Shown: positions 49,796-57,119 of the stretch, piece after piece
How positions within the stretch are numbered: the first letter of the stretch is position 1
Layout of the letters: every line of letters begins with the position of its first letter
Assembly (NCBI GenBank): GCA_031213475.1
Contig: JARUPZ010000030.1
Span: 2,399,871-2,463,870, forward strand
DNA length: 64,000 bases
Reading direction: 5' to 3'
From: Nereocystis luetkeana
Taxonomy: Eukaryota > Sar > Phaeophyceae > Laminariales > Laminariaceae
Notes under the pieces: model-generated
What the model saw: the letters and a program-made list of their open reading frames with translations, nothing else
Told to the model about the DNA's origin: nothing
The model's database searches: none
Program-made: the position numbers and the translations under genes

Positions 49796-50441
49796 CCATC
49801 CCATTCATTATCTTCTCACATCTTCTTCTCTCTCTCCTTCCAACTCGTAACTCAGATCCGGGGTCACATAGCAGGCTCTTCTACCCCCTTCCCGCTGCGG
49901 TACGTGCCTTCATTTTTATCGCGAGAAGATTTCAGCCTTTTCTTCCCTCGTCGACTCGCATCGAATTGTGCCTACCCACGCTGCAAGGCGCTCTCAACAA
50001 TTGAATCCCTTTTTTTTATTTTTGCAAATAAAGTCAAAGTCCGACCCTCCTGGGGCTCGAACCCAGGACTCAAACAAGTAGAATTCGAGGTTAACCACTT
50101 GAACCACCGGGGCGACCGTACAGCTATGTTATTGGAAGATGGCTCCCGTCCTTCGCGTTGTTTCAGCCCTATGGTTGGAAGATAGCTGGCGTCAACTGCC
50201 CCGTGTTATTTTACACTTGCCGTGCCGGGCAATTGTTTAACGTCACGGGACAGCTCACGAGGAACTTAATTGTACAGTAGTACTACATACAGCAGTATAC
50301 AGAGTAGTGTTTCGTATAATATCGCACCTGAATCTTGCCGTTGGGCCCGACAGTGATGATCTTGCTCTGCACCTTGATCCCCAGAAAGAGTAGAGCCGTG
50401 GTGGCCGCTGACCAGCATCGCGTGTCCACTCTATTTTGCAT
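29864..50441 (-). CDS. secreted parallel beta-helix protein with C-terminal WSC domain (right-arm copy, intact)
   Basis: Multi-exon gene on the minus strand. Exons in transcript order: 50441-50328, 41477-41400, 39872-39738, 38771-38675, 38282-38109, 37211-37125, 36161-36058, 35721-35631, 35240-35119, 34560-34444, about 31860-31576, 31183-31119, 29996-29864. The phases chain through the first ten exons and the last three. The junction before the linker exon needs one more base of phase, perhaps a tiny exon near 34355. The product begins with a hydrophobic signal-like stretch, then GPNGKIQ-DALNAV and PGDTIRIESG, the usual entry into a right-handed beta-helix. Coils follow with DGTENARITIEG, GEGIYIGTS, VDVKEGC and NTLENCRASG. 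A Pro-rich linker leads into a WSC domain (YFGCF, LTNEACVARC, SCRCS, ECPGDSSTICGG). WSC domains bind wall carbohydrate in fungi and algae; beta-helix folds are typical of polysaccharide lyases and epimerases. I see no DPHD motif of mannuronan C5-epimerases, so the activity is not assigned. No stops occur in any exon. Confidence 0.8.
30385..30825 (+). mobile_element. TIR transposon (family A), interior fragment in the last intron of the right gene
   Basis: Matches the interior of the long copies (CGTTCGTCAACCATGCCCGGCC, TTCCTAGTCGGCC, CTCCGCATTCCCTTGGTCGG). The left-arm intron lacks it. Confidence 0.7.
31119..31183 (-). CDS. exon: WSC domain, middle
   Basis: Encodes ACVARCKENDTNLYAGTYNG and KS. 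Acceptor ATGCAG, donor GTGAGT. The two Cys and the AG-x-YNG segment match the central WSC region. It joins LTNE upstream to give LTNEACVARC. Confidence 0.75.
31576..31860 (-). CDS. exon: Pro-rich linker and start of WSC domain
   Basis: Encodes KLPSPPRSGRTPSPAIP, a Tyr/Gly segment ending YNPLGAC, IPPPTPSP, then AYFGCFEDVFGERTMGF and LTNE, the first third of a WSC domain (pattern YxGCFxD...R...LTNE). The donor is GAG|GTGAAA. The acceptor (AAAAG at about 31861) is approximate. A Pro-rich spacer between a catalytic-type fold and a WSC module fits an extracellular wall protein. Confidence 0.65.
32084..32190. mobile_element. TA-flanked MITE, copy 3
   Basis: 107 bp, TTACGGGAGACC...GGCCCCCCGTAA, TA on both sides. 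It lies in the intron before the linker exon of the right gene, next to the CATG array. Confidence 0.85.
32310..33052. repeat. CATG array with 12-bp period
   Basis: CATG recurs every 12 bp (sometimes 10-11), mostly as CCATGG with GTC or GCC before it. Because CATG is palindromic the pattern reads on both strands. A TTAGGGCTAGGGTTAA segment interrupts it at about 32588. It lies in an intron of the right gene. Confidence 0.9.
34444..34560 (-). CDS. exon 10: last beta-helix coil
   Basis: Encodes VIDNTLENCRASGIKIMVTP, then MTMCGNDVELP and an acidic tail. Acceptor TTTTACAG, donor GTGAGT. It is the best preserved coil between the arms. Confidence 0.8.
35119..35240 (-). CDS. exon 9: beta-helix coils, GC donor
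   Basis: Encodes AIDSRADGTIIKDNFVENTE then GACIRVGG and GRQYGKNNQ. The acceptor is ACAG. The donor reads CAG|GCGAGT, a GC-AG intron; the left arm has CTG|GTGGGC at the same point. The frame runs on into exon 10 in phase 0. Confidence 0.75.
35631..35721 (-). CDS. exon 8: beta-helix coil with VDVKEGC
   Basis: Encodes GNEGVDVKEGCVETMIMGNR and an acidic DDDGG end. The VDVKEG turn recurs in secreted beta-helix proteins. Acceptor ATCAG, donor GTGTGT, phase 1 out. Confidence 0.75.
36058..36161 (-). CDS. exon 7: beta-helix coil
   Basis: Encodes YIGTSSKQWDDG, then PDMCLGIVVKNNVIATH. Acceptor CTTAG, donor GTGAGG, ends in phase 0. It is 104 bp in both arms. Confidence 0.8.
37125..37211 (-). CDS. exon 6: beta-helix coil
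   Basis: Encodes VIDGNTIMNCGVYDFVFGDK and KNGEGI. The next exon completes GEGIYIGTS, a motif common in beta-helix families. Acceptor CGCAG, donor GTGAGT. The flanking intron is almost identical to the left arm. Confidence 0.8.
38109..38282 (-). CDS. exon 5: beta-helix coils with Cys-rich loop
   Basis: Encodes DGDTHAPRNPPFDVGFLLCN, then SALDGLIVRGMLIQNAGGEC. Acceptor CAAG, donor GTAAGT. It is open throughout; the left-arm exon has two stops (the TGC of the LLC motif became TGA, and AAG of YKS became TAG). Confidence 0.8.
38675..38771 (-). CDS. exon 4: beta-helix coil
   Basis: Encodes DFTIDGLVIDDKEDANENNF and on to IPLYVT. It follows YYTLQ of exon 3 without a gap, giving a natural TLQDFTIDG coil. 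Acceptor TTGCAG, donor GTGAGC; ends in phase 1. Confidence 0.8.
39738..39872 (-). CDS. exon 3: beta-helix coils
   Basis: Encodes RDGTENARITIEGAGGASGR and continues to KHDYYTLQ, 45 codons in phase 0. Acceptor ACAG, donor GTCAGG. The Gly-rich turn after TIEG resembles the usual second coil of pectin-lyase-like folds. Confidence 0.8.
40432..40785 (+). CDS. hypothetical ORF with signal peptide, antisense in intron 2 of the right gene
   Basis: A 117-codon ORF opens with MRR and the hydrophobic run CSLVLCVFLVCCLAPDL, a convincing secretory signal, followed by a polar, aromatic-rich region. The left-arm intron is about 700 bp shorter and lacks it, so the segment was inserted or lost after duplication. 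I do not recognise the protein. It may be the first exon of a captured gene; frames past about 40640 are ambiguous. Confidence 0.3.
   Translation: MRRCSLVLCVFLVCCLAPDLSNTQEMGRSMGREVDFSVPYNSFKTTYFDGTGNFPGALSFVRVGNKTRRSNGQTTWPRKSQNKSSERPLSGHPQRSTCGVFIFYGNGNSQDIRGFEK
41400..41477 (-). CDS. exon 2: beta-helix entry strand
   Basis: Encodes DALNAVLPGDTIRIESGDYW and a few more residues, a classic first coil of right-handed beta-helix proteins. Acceptor TACAG, donor GTGAGC. It is 78 bp, the same as the left-arm exon at 5979-6056. Confidence 0.8.
42690..43065 (+). mobile_element. TIR transposon (family A), old copy
   Basis: Recognisable but diverged: AACCGTTAACTCTACCCAGCAC, GTCACAAAGCTATGCCACGGAG, ACAGAGTAAAACTGAGAACC, then CCAGGTAGCC. 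It lies in intron 1 of the right gene. Confidence 0.6.
43808..43912. mobile_element. TA-flanked MITE, copy 4
   Basis: 105 bp, TTGCGGGGGACC...GGTCCCCCGTAA, flanked by TA. It is inserted in the degenerate AATTGGAATTG repeat field in intron 1 of the right gene. Confidence 0.9.
44402..44735. repeat. inverted repeat around a CCCTAA core
   Basis: GGGAGAAGGGATCTTTAGG (44426 onward) is mirrored by CCTAAAGATCCCTTCTCCC (about 44691-44709). The 230-bp loop carries the CCCTAA run. Confidence 0.8.
44521..44552 (+). repeat. interstitial telomere-like (CCCTAA)5
   Basis: Five exact CTAACC units in a row. CCCTAA/TTAGGG is the telomere repeat of many eukaryotes, brown algae among them. Confidence 0.9.
46030..46440 (+). 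repeat. dispersed repeat, copy 2
   Basis: Direct copy of 4800-5220, with an extra TA-rich insertion near 46340-46370. It lies in intron 1 of the right gene. Confidence 0.75.
47166..47536 (+). mobile_element. SINE family I, copy 3
   Basis: Full-length copy with a CG duplication before box A. It carries box B GGTTCGAGCCC and ends in (AAAAATAAA)-type sequence. It lies in intron 1 of the right gene, antisense to it. Confidence 0.9.
48201..48449 (+). mobile_element. TIR transposon (family A), 5' fragment preceded by (GT)n
   Basis: A (GT)13 run leads into GTGTTCTTCACATTAAACC and about 225 bp nearly identical to 50774-51000, then stops. It lies in intron 1 of the right gene. Confidence 0.8.
49050..49515 (+). 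repeat. tandem duplication, two units of about 235 bp
   Basis: GGTGATATGTGGCGTGGG, ACAGACGACAA and CTCTCGA/CCTCTCCG-type segments recur at a spacing of about 235-240 bp. Confidence 0.8.
49759..50119 (-). mobile_element. SINE family I, copy 4
   Basis: Full-length minus-strand copy with a 37-nt poly(A) (read as T at 49759-49795). It lies in intron 1 of the right gene, in gene sense, at roughly the mirror position of copy 1; the flanks do not clearly match. Confidence 0.9.
50328..50441 (-). CDS. exon 1: signal-peptide-like N-terminus
   Basis: The ATG at 50441-50439 opens a short polar segment, then the hydrophobic run SAATTALLFLGI and the beta-helix entry IITVGPNGKIQ. The exon ends CAG before the donor GTGCGA. 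I chose this ATG because the left arm shows CTG at the same place and a signal-length N-terminus results; an in-frame ATG at 50624 is the alternative. Secretion is inferred from hydrophobicity only. Confidence 0.7.
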
Positions 50442-50763
50442 GATGGAACGGCAACGAAAGGTAGATCTGGAGGTGTGATGTTGTGGGGCCGTGGTGTTGT
50501 GAGGCAGGAGGGTGGGGCCGTGTGAGGTGAAGACGGTGCGTTGCATGTTAATTAAGTTGTTCATATATCTTTGTTGGGCGGTTTTTGGCGTGTGGGTGTG
50601 GGTGTCGGCAAGAAGCTGCATCATTTATCTGAAGTTTCGATATTGTTTTCTTGTTCTGATGCCAGCTTCAGTCCAAGCGCGACGGGCACGAAACGCGGGT
50701 GATTGCAATTCATTCATTTAGAGTGGTGTGTGCAGCATATATATTGCTATCAATGGATCTACG

Positions 50764-51250
50764 TGTGTGTGTGTGTGTGTGTTCTTCACATTAAACCGTT
50801 CTTTCTACCCGTCGACATCCAGCACAACCAGTGTCCGTGCCGATTCTTCCATCCTAGAAGAGATACAAGTTCTGTGGTCACAAAGCTACGCCACAGAGAT
50901 ACTACGTTGCCACGTGTGCAGTGTGAACTGCAGTGGGCAATGCAAAGCCATGTCATCATACTAGATACGACAGGCACGACATACGCAATCTATGAAATAG
51001 TGAAACGAAAAGAAACAATCAAAGAGAAAACAAAAACAAGGTAGACAAGTCGAAAAAGAAAAAGAAGAAAAATGAAAGCAAAATCTAAGAGAAACCATCT
51101 GTCGTGCCCCCCCCCCCGCAGGCGAGGTGGCCTACACTTGAAAAAGAACGAGCTGGAAAAAAGAAGAAATAACAAAAGACACCACTGCTTGTGAACAGAG
51201 TAAGACAAAGAACCAAGGAGAAAGTAACAAGGAAAAATACGTACAGCAGC
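50764..51250 (+). mobile_element. TIR transposon (family A), 5' part
   Basis: Begins in a GT run with GTGTGTTCTTCACATTAAAC and carries about 480 bp of the family interior, including the C-run/GGCGAGGTGGCC segment. It lies just upstream of the right gene. Confidence 0.75.
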
Positions 51251-51314
51251 TAGCTAGCTGCCGTTTCTTCGGGCCACCGTGCTGTCTGTCTGTCCTCTGA
51301 TACCATGATACTCG

Positions 51315-52300
51315 TTGCCGCTCGCTGTGGTTCGAACGTGGTCTTGCTTTTCTTCTTTTTTTTTCATTTTTTTTTTTTCATTTTTCCTCATCACTTTTTT
51401 ATGCGTTTTCTTTCGGGGGTGTTACCCTCACAGCGATCTTCTTGACACAAGCCGTGGTCACGGGTGGGTGTCGTGTATTCTTCCCCCCCCCGATGCGTGC
51501 CTTCATTTTGATCGCCCATAGGCTTCAGCGTCCCGGCTGCTCGACGATTGCCATCGAACGGATATTATTGCCATTTCACGCTCTTCTCGCGCTTTGCGCT
51601 TTCCGCTAATATTCAATTTAGTTGCCAGAAAAAATCTTGAGAGTATGCCCCTGGTGAGATGACTCGAACCCACGATTCCGAGCTTTAGGTAGGCACGCGG
51701 ACGACCTGCCAAGCCACCGGGTATGCCAGCTACTTTGATCCTCGGTGTGAATTTCTTATTGCTCCATACCTGGCATATTACTTCTTATTTATTTCTCGTC
51801 TTCATGACAGGAGTCTTGTGGCGTGAGCAGATGATGACGAGCCTGTTTTGCTTGTTTCGTGCTGTCTGAAGCATCCTGGGGCATAGTTGATGAACGCAGA
51901 ACGGAGACGGCAGACAGAGAGTGGCAAGGTATCAGACCGAAAGATAGGTAGAATCTGGCTACGCTATTCGCAAGACACAAACTGCTGTGGTGGCTGCCTG
52001 ATGGGAGTTTTTTTTTAATGCTTCGATTTGCCTGCCATTTCCCTTGGTTGTTGTTACGTGATACGAAGTCATACTCTGTTAAAGTTAGTCGTACTGCTGT
52101 TTATTTAGCTCGTTCTTGGTGTCTGCCATACGGGTACGACCGTTTCTTAAATACTAGTTTTCTCTTTCGCATTGATTGTTGTGTTTGTTAGTCGTTCATA
52201 TGGTTTTTTCGAACATTTTGCGTTGCCTTTTTTGTTTTCTCTCTTTCATGGTGTATACCTGGGATATGTATCCTGTGCCTGTCATTTCCGGTACATACAT
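51315..52300 (-). mobile_element. TIR transposon (family A), decayed copy
   Basis: Diverged minus-strand interior (GAACGTGGTCTTGC, GCATAGTTGATGAACGCAGAACGG, CTCGTTCTTGG), interrupted by SINE family II at 51480-51735. Confidence 0.6.
51480..51735 (-). mobile_element. SINE family II, copy 2
   Basis: Minus-strand copy with box A TGGCTTGGCAGG (51705-51716) and a box B GGTTCGAGTC. The head shares GTCCGCGTGCC with the copy at 26261. The body has AAATGAAGGCACG then a G run. It sits inside a decayed TIR-element copy. Confidence 0.65.
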
Positions 52301-52800
52301 GTGTGTGTGTTCTTCACATTAAACCATTCTTTCTACCGGTCGACATCCAGCACAACCAGTGTCCATGCCGATTCTTCAATCCTAGAAGAGATACACGTTA
52401 TGTGGTCACGAAGCTACGCCACAGCCGGTCGCCCCGGTGGTTCAAGTGGTTAACCTCGAATTCTACTTGTTTGAGTCCTGGGTTCGAGCCCTAGGAGGGT
52501 CGGACTTTGACTTTATTTGCAAAAATAAAAAAAGGGATTCAATTGTTGAGAGCGCCTTGCAGCGTGGGTAGGCACAATTCGATGCGAGTCGACGAGGGAA
52601 GAAAAGGCTGAAATCTTCTCGCGATAAAAATGAAGGCACGTACCGTAGCGGGAAGGGAGGAGAAGAGCCTGCTATGTGACCCCGGATCTGAGTTACGAGT
52701 TGGAAGGAGAGAGAGAAGAAGATGTGCGAAGATAATGAATGGGATAGAAAAAAAAAAAAAAAAAAAAAAAAAAAACAGAGATACCACGTTCATTACATTG
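52301..52800 (+). mobile_element. TIR transposon (family A), 5' fragment split by a SINE
   Basis: TIR and about 120 bp of interior, interrupted at 52424-52775 by SINE copy 5, then a further 25 bp (AGAGATACCACG). Confidence 0.75.
52424..52775 (+). mobile_element. SINE family I, copy 5, nested in a TIR element
   Basis: Full-length copy with a 29-nt poly(A). It interrupts a TIR-element sequence that elsewhere reads GCCACAGAGATAC. Here GCCACAG precedes the SINE and ACAGAGATAC follows its tail, so ACAG is the likely target duplication. Confidence 0.9.
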
Positions 52801-52865
52801 TCTGCTCTGTTTCAATGTACAGCATATTTTATCTCTCTCTGTGGCGTATTGTTGTGATCACATGA

Positions 52866-52871
<6 letters not shown>

Positions 52872-52907
<36 letters not shown>

Positions 52908-52982
52908 CCATCCCATTCATTATCTTCGCACATCTTCTTCTCTCTCTCCTTCCAACTCGTAACTCAGATCCGGGGTCACATG
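52872..52982 (-). mobile_element. SINE family I, 5'-truncated copy
   Basis: Only the 3' end of the SINE is present: poly(A) read as T at 52872-52907, then about 75 bp of body. Truncation at the 5' side fits aborted reverse transcription. Confidence 0.85.
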
Positions 52983-52993
52983 TATACCTCGTA

Positions 52994-53342
52994 CCGGTCG
53001 CCCCGGTGGTTCAAGTGGTTAACCTCGAATTGTACTTGTTTGAGTCCTGGGTTCGAGCCCCAGGTGGGTCGGACTTTGACTTTATTTGCAAAAATAAAAA
53101 TAAATAAATAAAAAATGGATTCAATTGTTGAGAGCGCCTTGCAGCGTGTGGGTAGGCACAATTCGATGCGAGTCGACGACGGAAGAAAATGCTGAAATCT
53201 TCTCGCGATAAAAATGAAGGCACGTACCGTAGCGGGAAGGGGGTAGAAGAGCCTGCTATGTGACCCCGGATCTGAGTTACGAGTTGGAAGGAGAGAGAGA
53301 AGATGTGCGAAGATAATGAATGGGATGATTAAAAAAAAAAAA
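52994..53342 (+). mobile_element. SINE family I, copy 7
   Basis: Full-length copy with both Pol III boxes and a 12-nt A tail, starting 12 bp after the truncated copy in the opposite orientation. Confidence 0.9.
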
Positions 53343-53380
53343 CTATCATAGGATTGAAGAATCGGCACGGACACTGGTTG

Positions 53381-54306
53381 TGTGTGTGTTCTTCACATTA
53401 AACAGTTCTTTCTACCCGTCGGCATCCAGCACAACCAGTGTCCGTGCCGATTCTTCAAACCCTAGAAGAGATACAAGAACGTGGTCTTCCTTTGTCTCCT
53501 CTTTTTGTTTTGTTTTTTTCTTTCTTGCGCTGATTTTCCGTGATTTTCAGTTTATCTCTTTCCCTTCTTTTTCTGATGATTGATACTGGATAAGCCATGC
53601 TGAAGGAATCGTGTGGCGTGGTTAGATGACGAACCTGCTCTGCTCGTTTCGGATTGTCTGACGCCAAGGGGCTGGGAATAGTTGACGAACGCAGGGCGGA
53701 GACGGCAGTCTGGGTAGCAAGGTATCGGTGGATTAGCAGGGAGGACCTGTCTATACTACTCGTACCACAAACTGCTGCCTTTTGTCTGCCTGTTATTTTC
53801 CCTTTGTTATGTTTTCCTTGATTATTTGTCTTACTCTGTTTACAAGCAGTGGGTGGTGTTTTTGTTATGTTATTCGGGTTTTTTTTTTTGCCAGCTCGTT
53901 CTTTTTCAAGTGTTGGTCACCTCGCCTGCGGGGGGGGGGGCACGACAGATTGTTTCTTCTAGTTTTTGCTTTCATTTTTTTCCTTTTTCTCTTTCGATTG
54001 GTCTTCTTTGTTTTTGATTTCTCTTTGCTTGTTTTTTTTTGTTTCTCTATTTCATAGAATGTGTATGTCGTGCCTGTCGTACCAGGTACCAGGGTATATA
54101 TTAATCGTATGATGGCATGGCATTGCATTGCCCACTGCTGTGCTTACTGGATACATACCTAGTACGTGGCAACGTCGTATCTCTGTGGCGTAGCTTTGTG
54201 AGCACAGAACTTGTATCTCTTTCTAGGATTGAAGAATCGGCACGGACACTGCTTGTGCTGGGTGTCGACGGGTAGAAAGAACGGTTTAATGTGAAGAACA
54301 CACACA
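53381..54306 (-). mobile_element. TIR transposon (family A), copy with both ends
   Basis: About 925 bp. Both ends begin GTGTGTGTTCTTCACATTAA when read inward, and the similarity continues for about 100 bp (CCCGTCG, GTGTCCGTGCCGATTCTTC, AGAAGAGATACAAG). A polypurine/polypyrimidine interior follows. No transposase is recognised, so this is a non-autonomous DNA element. Confidence 0.75.
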
Positions 54307-54309
54307 GAG

Positions 54310-55548
54310 AGATAGTACAACTTCCGTTCCCCTCGCTGCCTCGGCAAGGAATGCTGCGAGGCATGCCCTATCAGGCTTATAGCGAGTGGGGTAGGTCTTT
54401 CTGGCGGGTGTAAGGCCGGACTCACCCTCAAGGAGTGATACCTTCTTGCTGCTGCCTGTGGCCGCGAGGCTCAGGCGGCAGTCGAGTTGGGTCGTACGTG
54501 GTGCGTCAGGCACGGAGACCTACGATTCGCGCGTCTTTTTAGGCAGCTGCGGCAGAGCAGCAATGCTCAATCAGGGTGTCCATGCGCGGAGGCAGGCGCC
54601 ACCACAGGCCACACTACGGCACAGTCTATTGCGCCGGTAGGAGGCTGGATTCGACGACGAGGGAGGAGGGAGACTGAGCGTCGACGTGCGGAGAAGAGAC
54701 GGATTGACCTCCCCCTGCGCGAGAATTTTTATTTCCCAGATCAGAACCGCAAGTGCGAGGAGCATTTTGTTTTTCAGGATGACGGAGAAAGGGAAACGAC
54801 TGGAAGGGAATGGCAACGAGTGCACGCGCAAAGGAGCGGGTGGATTGGGCCAAGGCGATGATGCGGCCATGAAGAGCGGCAGGAAGACGGTGCATGGAGA
54901 CCCATGATTTGCGCGCACACTATCATCACGAGAGAAGCAGTCATAGTTTGTTTTTTCCTGGTTTTGTTTTTCACGAGGCAGAATAGTATCTACCGGTACT
55001 CGTCACTGGTTTTTGTAGTTTAACGAGTTGTATACCCTTCATCATGGGGAATAACCTACGCAATTATCAGGGACGTGGTATCATAACTGTGCTGCACCTT
55101 TTTGTGTCAGACAGTCCAGGAGGAAGAGATGGCGATCGTTGATATTCGTGTGGCAGTAAGGTTCGATTGCTCCTTTTTTCACTGCATATCCGCGAGTCTT
55201 CACTCTGACAGCACTCCAGATAGCAGGCAGGTGTGTTCCTCTTTCGTTTTCACGACTACCGTGCGTTTCGTACGGTGCAGGCAGCACTTCAGACAGCATC
55301 CGCTGTAGTCAGCAGCCACGAGTTGGTTAGTGGTGGGAACGGGGGTACTCTTCTATATTATAGTTGAGAGGATATACCCGCGGCCATGTTAGTTCAGTTT
55401 TGCACATTGGTTTTATCTTGTGTGCGCTTTTTCCGTCTCGTGTATTTTGAGGCAGCCGAATTTTCGATTTTTTTTGTTTCTCGGATCTTCCTAGGGCTCC
55501 AGCACCTTTGTGTGACCACGGACTCCTTCGTCAGAGAGTTAATGTGAG

Positions 55549-55550
<2 letters not shown>
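54310..55550. other. GC-richer stretch, no supported gene
   Basis: Several overlapping ORFs of 60-125 codons on both strands (54487-54861 the longest). None has a recognisable domain. It is flanked by TIR-element copies on both sides. Confidence 0.35.

Positions 55551-55583
<33 letters not shown>
55551..55583 (+). repeat. (CAA)11 microsatellite
   Basis: Eleven CAA units at the broken 5' edge of a TIR-element copy. Confidence 0.95.
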
Positions 55584-56870
55584 CTACGTTGCCACGTATG
55601 CAGTAAGCACAGCAGAGGGCAATGCATTGCCGTGTCATCGTACTGGATACGACAGACACGACATACACATTCTATGAAATAGAGAAACGAAAGGAAACAA
55701 AGAAGACAAAATTTAATCGAAAGAGAACAAGAAAAAAATAACAGGAAAAAAACAAAAATGTAATCAACAAACCGTCGTCCCCCCCCCTCGCGCAGACGAT
55801 GTGGCAAACACTTGAAAAAAACGAGCCGGGAAAAAAAGATGAATAAAAGTTAAAACATTAATACTTGTAAACAGAGTATGACAAAGAACCAAAGGGAACT
55901 AACAAAGGAAACATAACAGGCAAACCAAAACACAAAGCACCCTCCAGGTAGCGGCAGCAGTTTGTGGTACGAGTAGCATATGTATGTAGCCAGCCAGGTT
56001 ATCCCTGCTAGTAGCCCGCCTGGTACCTTGCTACCCTGGCGTCTCCATCCTGCGTTCGTCAGCTGTCCCCAGCCCCTTGGCGTCAGAAAAAAAACAAAAC
56101 GAAAAGAAGAGAAGACAAAGGAAGACGACGTTCGAACTAGCTGGACCAGTTGGTGGCGCTATTACGGGGAACCATAGTTATTAGGACCTGTGGTATACAT
56201 AAAAACCTATATAATCAACCTTTTCTACTAACAATATTTGGTCCTATTACCTATGACCCCGCGTAATAGTAGTATAGTCATGTTCTACTTCCTAGTCGGA
56301 CTGGTACCTTGCTACCTTGTCGGCCATCTCCTTCCTACTTTCGTCCACCGCAGTTTCCCTCATAGGACCTGTGTCCCCCCCCCTCTCCGCATTCCCTTGG
56401 TCGGGTTTTCTGCCACACTCCTCCTGCCCCCCCCCACCCCCATTCATTCCCTTGAGCAACACCCACGGTGGATGCGCGGCGCTGCCTACTCAGCCCAGCC
56501 TCAGTCTCGTGCCACCCCACCAGGAACCGTTCGGCTGCTTCAAAGATCCCCCGGTACCACTACCCAGCCTTTTTTGCTGCCGCAGTGGACCACAGCGCGG
56601 TCTCAACCCAAAACACAAAGGGGGCAAGTTCCGTTGACCCTTCGGTGGCTCGGAACTCCCTAAGGTCTTCGACTACGCATCTATCTATGTCAAGTCTCAA
56701 AAACTGTCTGCCTGGTCTCGGGTTCTCCCCACGAGGTATCGTCCCGAACATCACCCGACTGGGTAATCGTTCGTTGCTTTTTTCCGTACCACGGCCTCCT
56801 CAAATAAATTGTGGTGGGTGTCGACGGGTAGAAAGAACGGCTTGATGTGAAGAGCACACACTGCTACGTA
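55584..56870 (+). mobile_element. TIR transposon (family A), long copy split by a MITE
   Basis: The 5' end is cut at a (CAA)n tract; the body matches the other copies; the 3' end (56818-56870) is the inverted TIR, ending GAAGAGCACACAC. MITE copy 5 lies at 56162-56266. Confidence 0.7.
56162..56266. mobile_element. TA-flanked MITE, copy 5, with an empty site in this window
   Basis: 105 bp, TTACGGGGAACC...GACCCCGCGTAA, TA at both edges. It splits a TIR-element copy. The homologous spot in another copy (about 59735, minus strand) reads with a single TA and no MITE, giving direct proof of insertion with TA duplication. Confidence 0.92.
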
Positions 56871-56995
56871 TCAATACATTGTAGAATTACCAATGGTCTG
56901 CGACTACTACGTGTGTGTACACGGTCGATGACACTGCTGTTTGTTGGTGATGAGTCTCGAGGAATAGTACGTAGGTGTAATAAATTAATACCGGT

Positions 56996-57112
56996 GTGTG
57001 TGTTCTTCACATTAAACCGTTCTTTCTACCCGTCGACATCCAGCACAACCAGACAGTGTCCGTGCCGATTCTCCAATCCTAGAAGAGACATAAGTTCTGT
57101 GGTCACAAACAC
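56996..57112 (+). mobile_element. TIR transposon (family A), terminal fragment
   Basis: GTGTGTGTTCTTCACATTAA followed by about 95 bp of family sequence, ending after GTGGTCACAAACAC. Confidence 0.75.
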
Positions 57113-57119
57113 ATAAAGT

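Noticed and set aside
29864-50441. Naming the gene a mannuronan C5-epimerase
   Set aside because: The fold and WSC module would fit, but the DPHD motif of that family is not visible in any exon.
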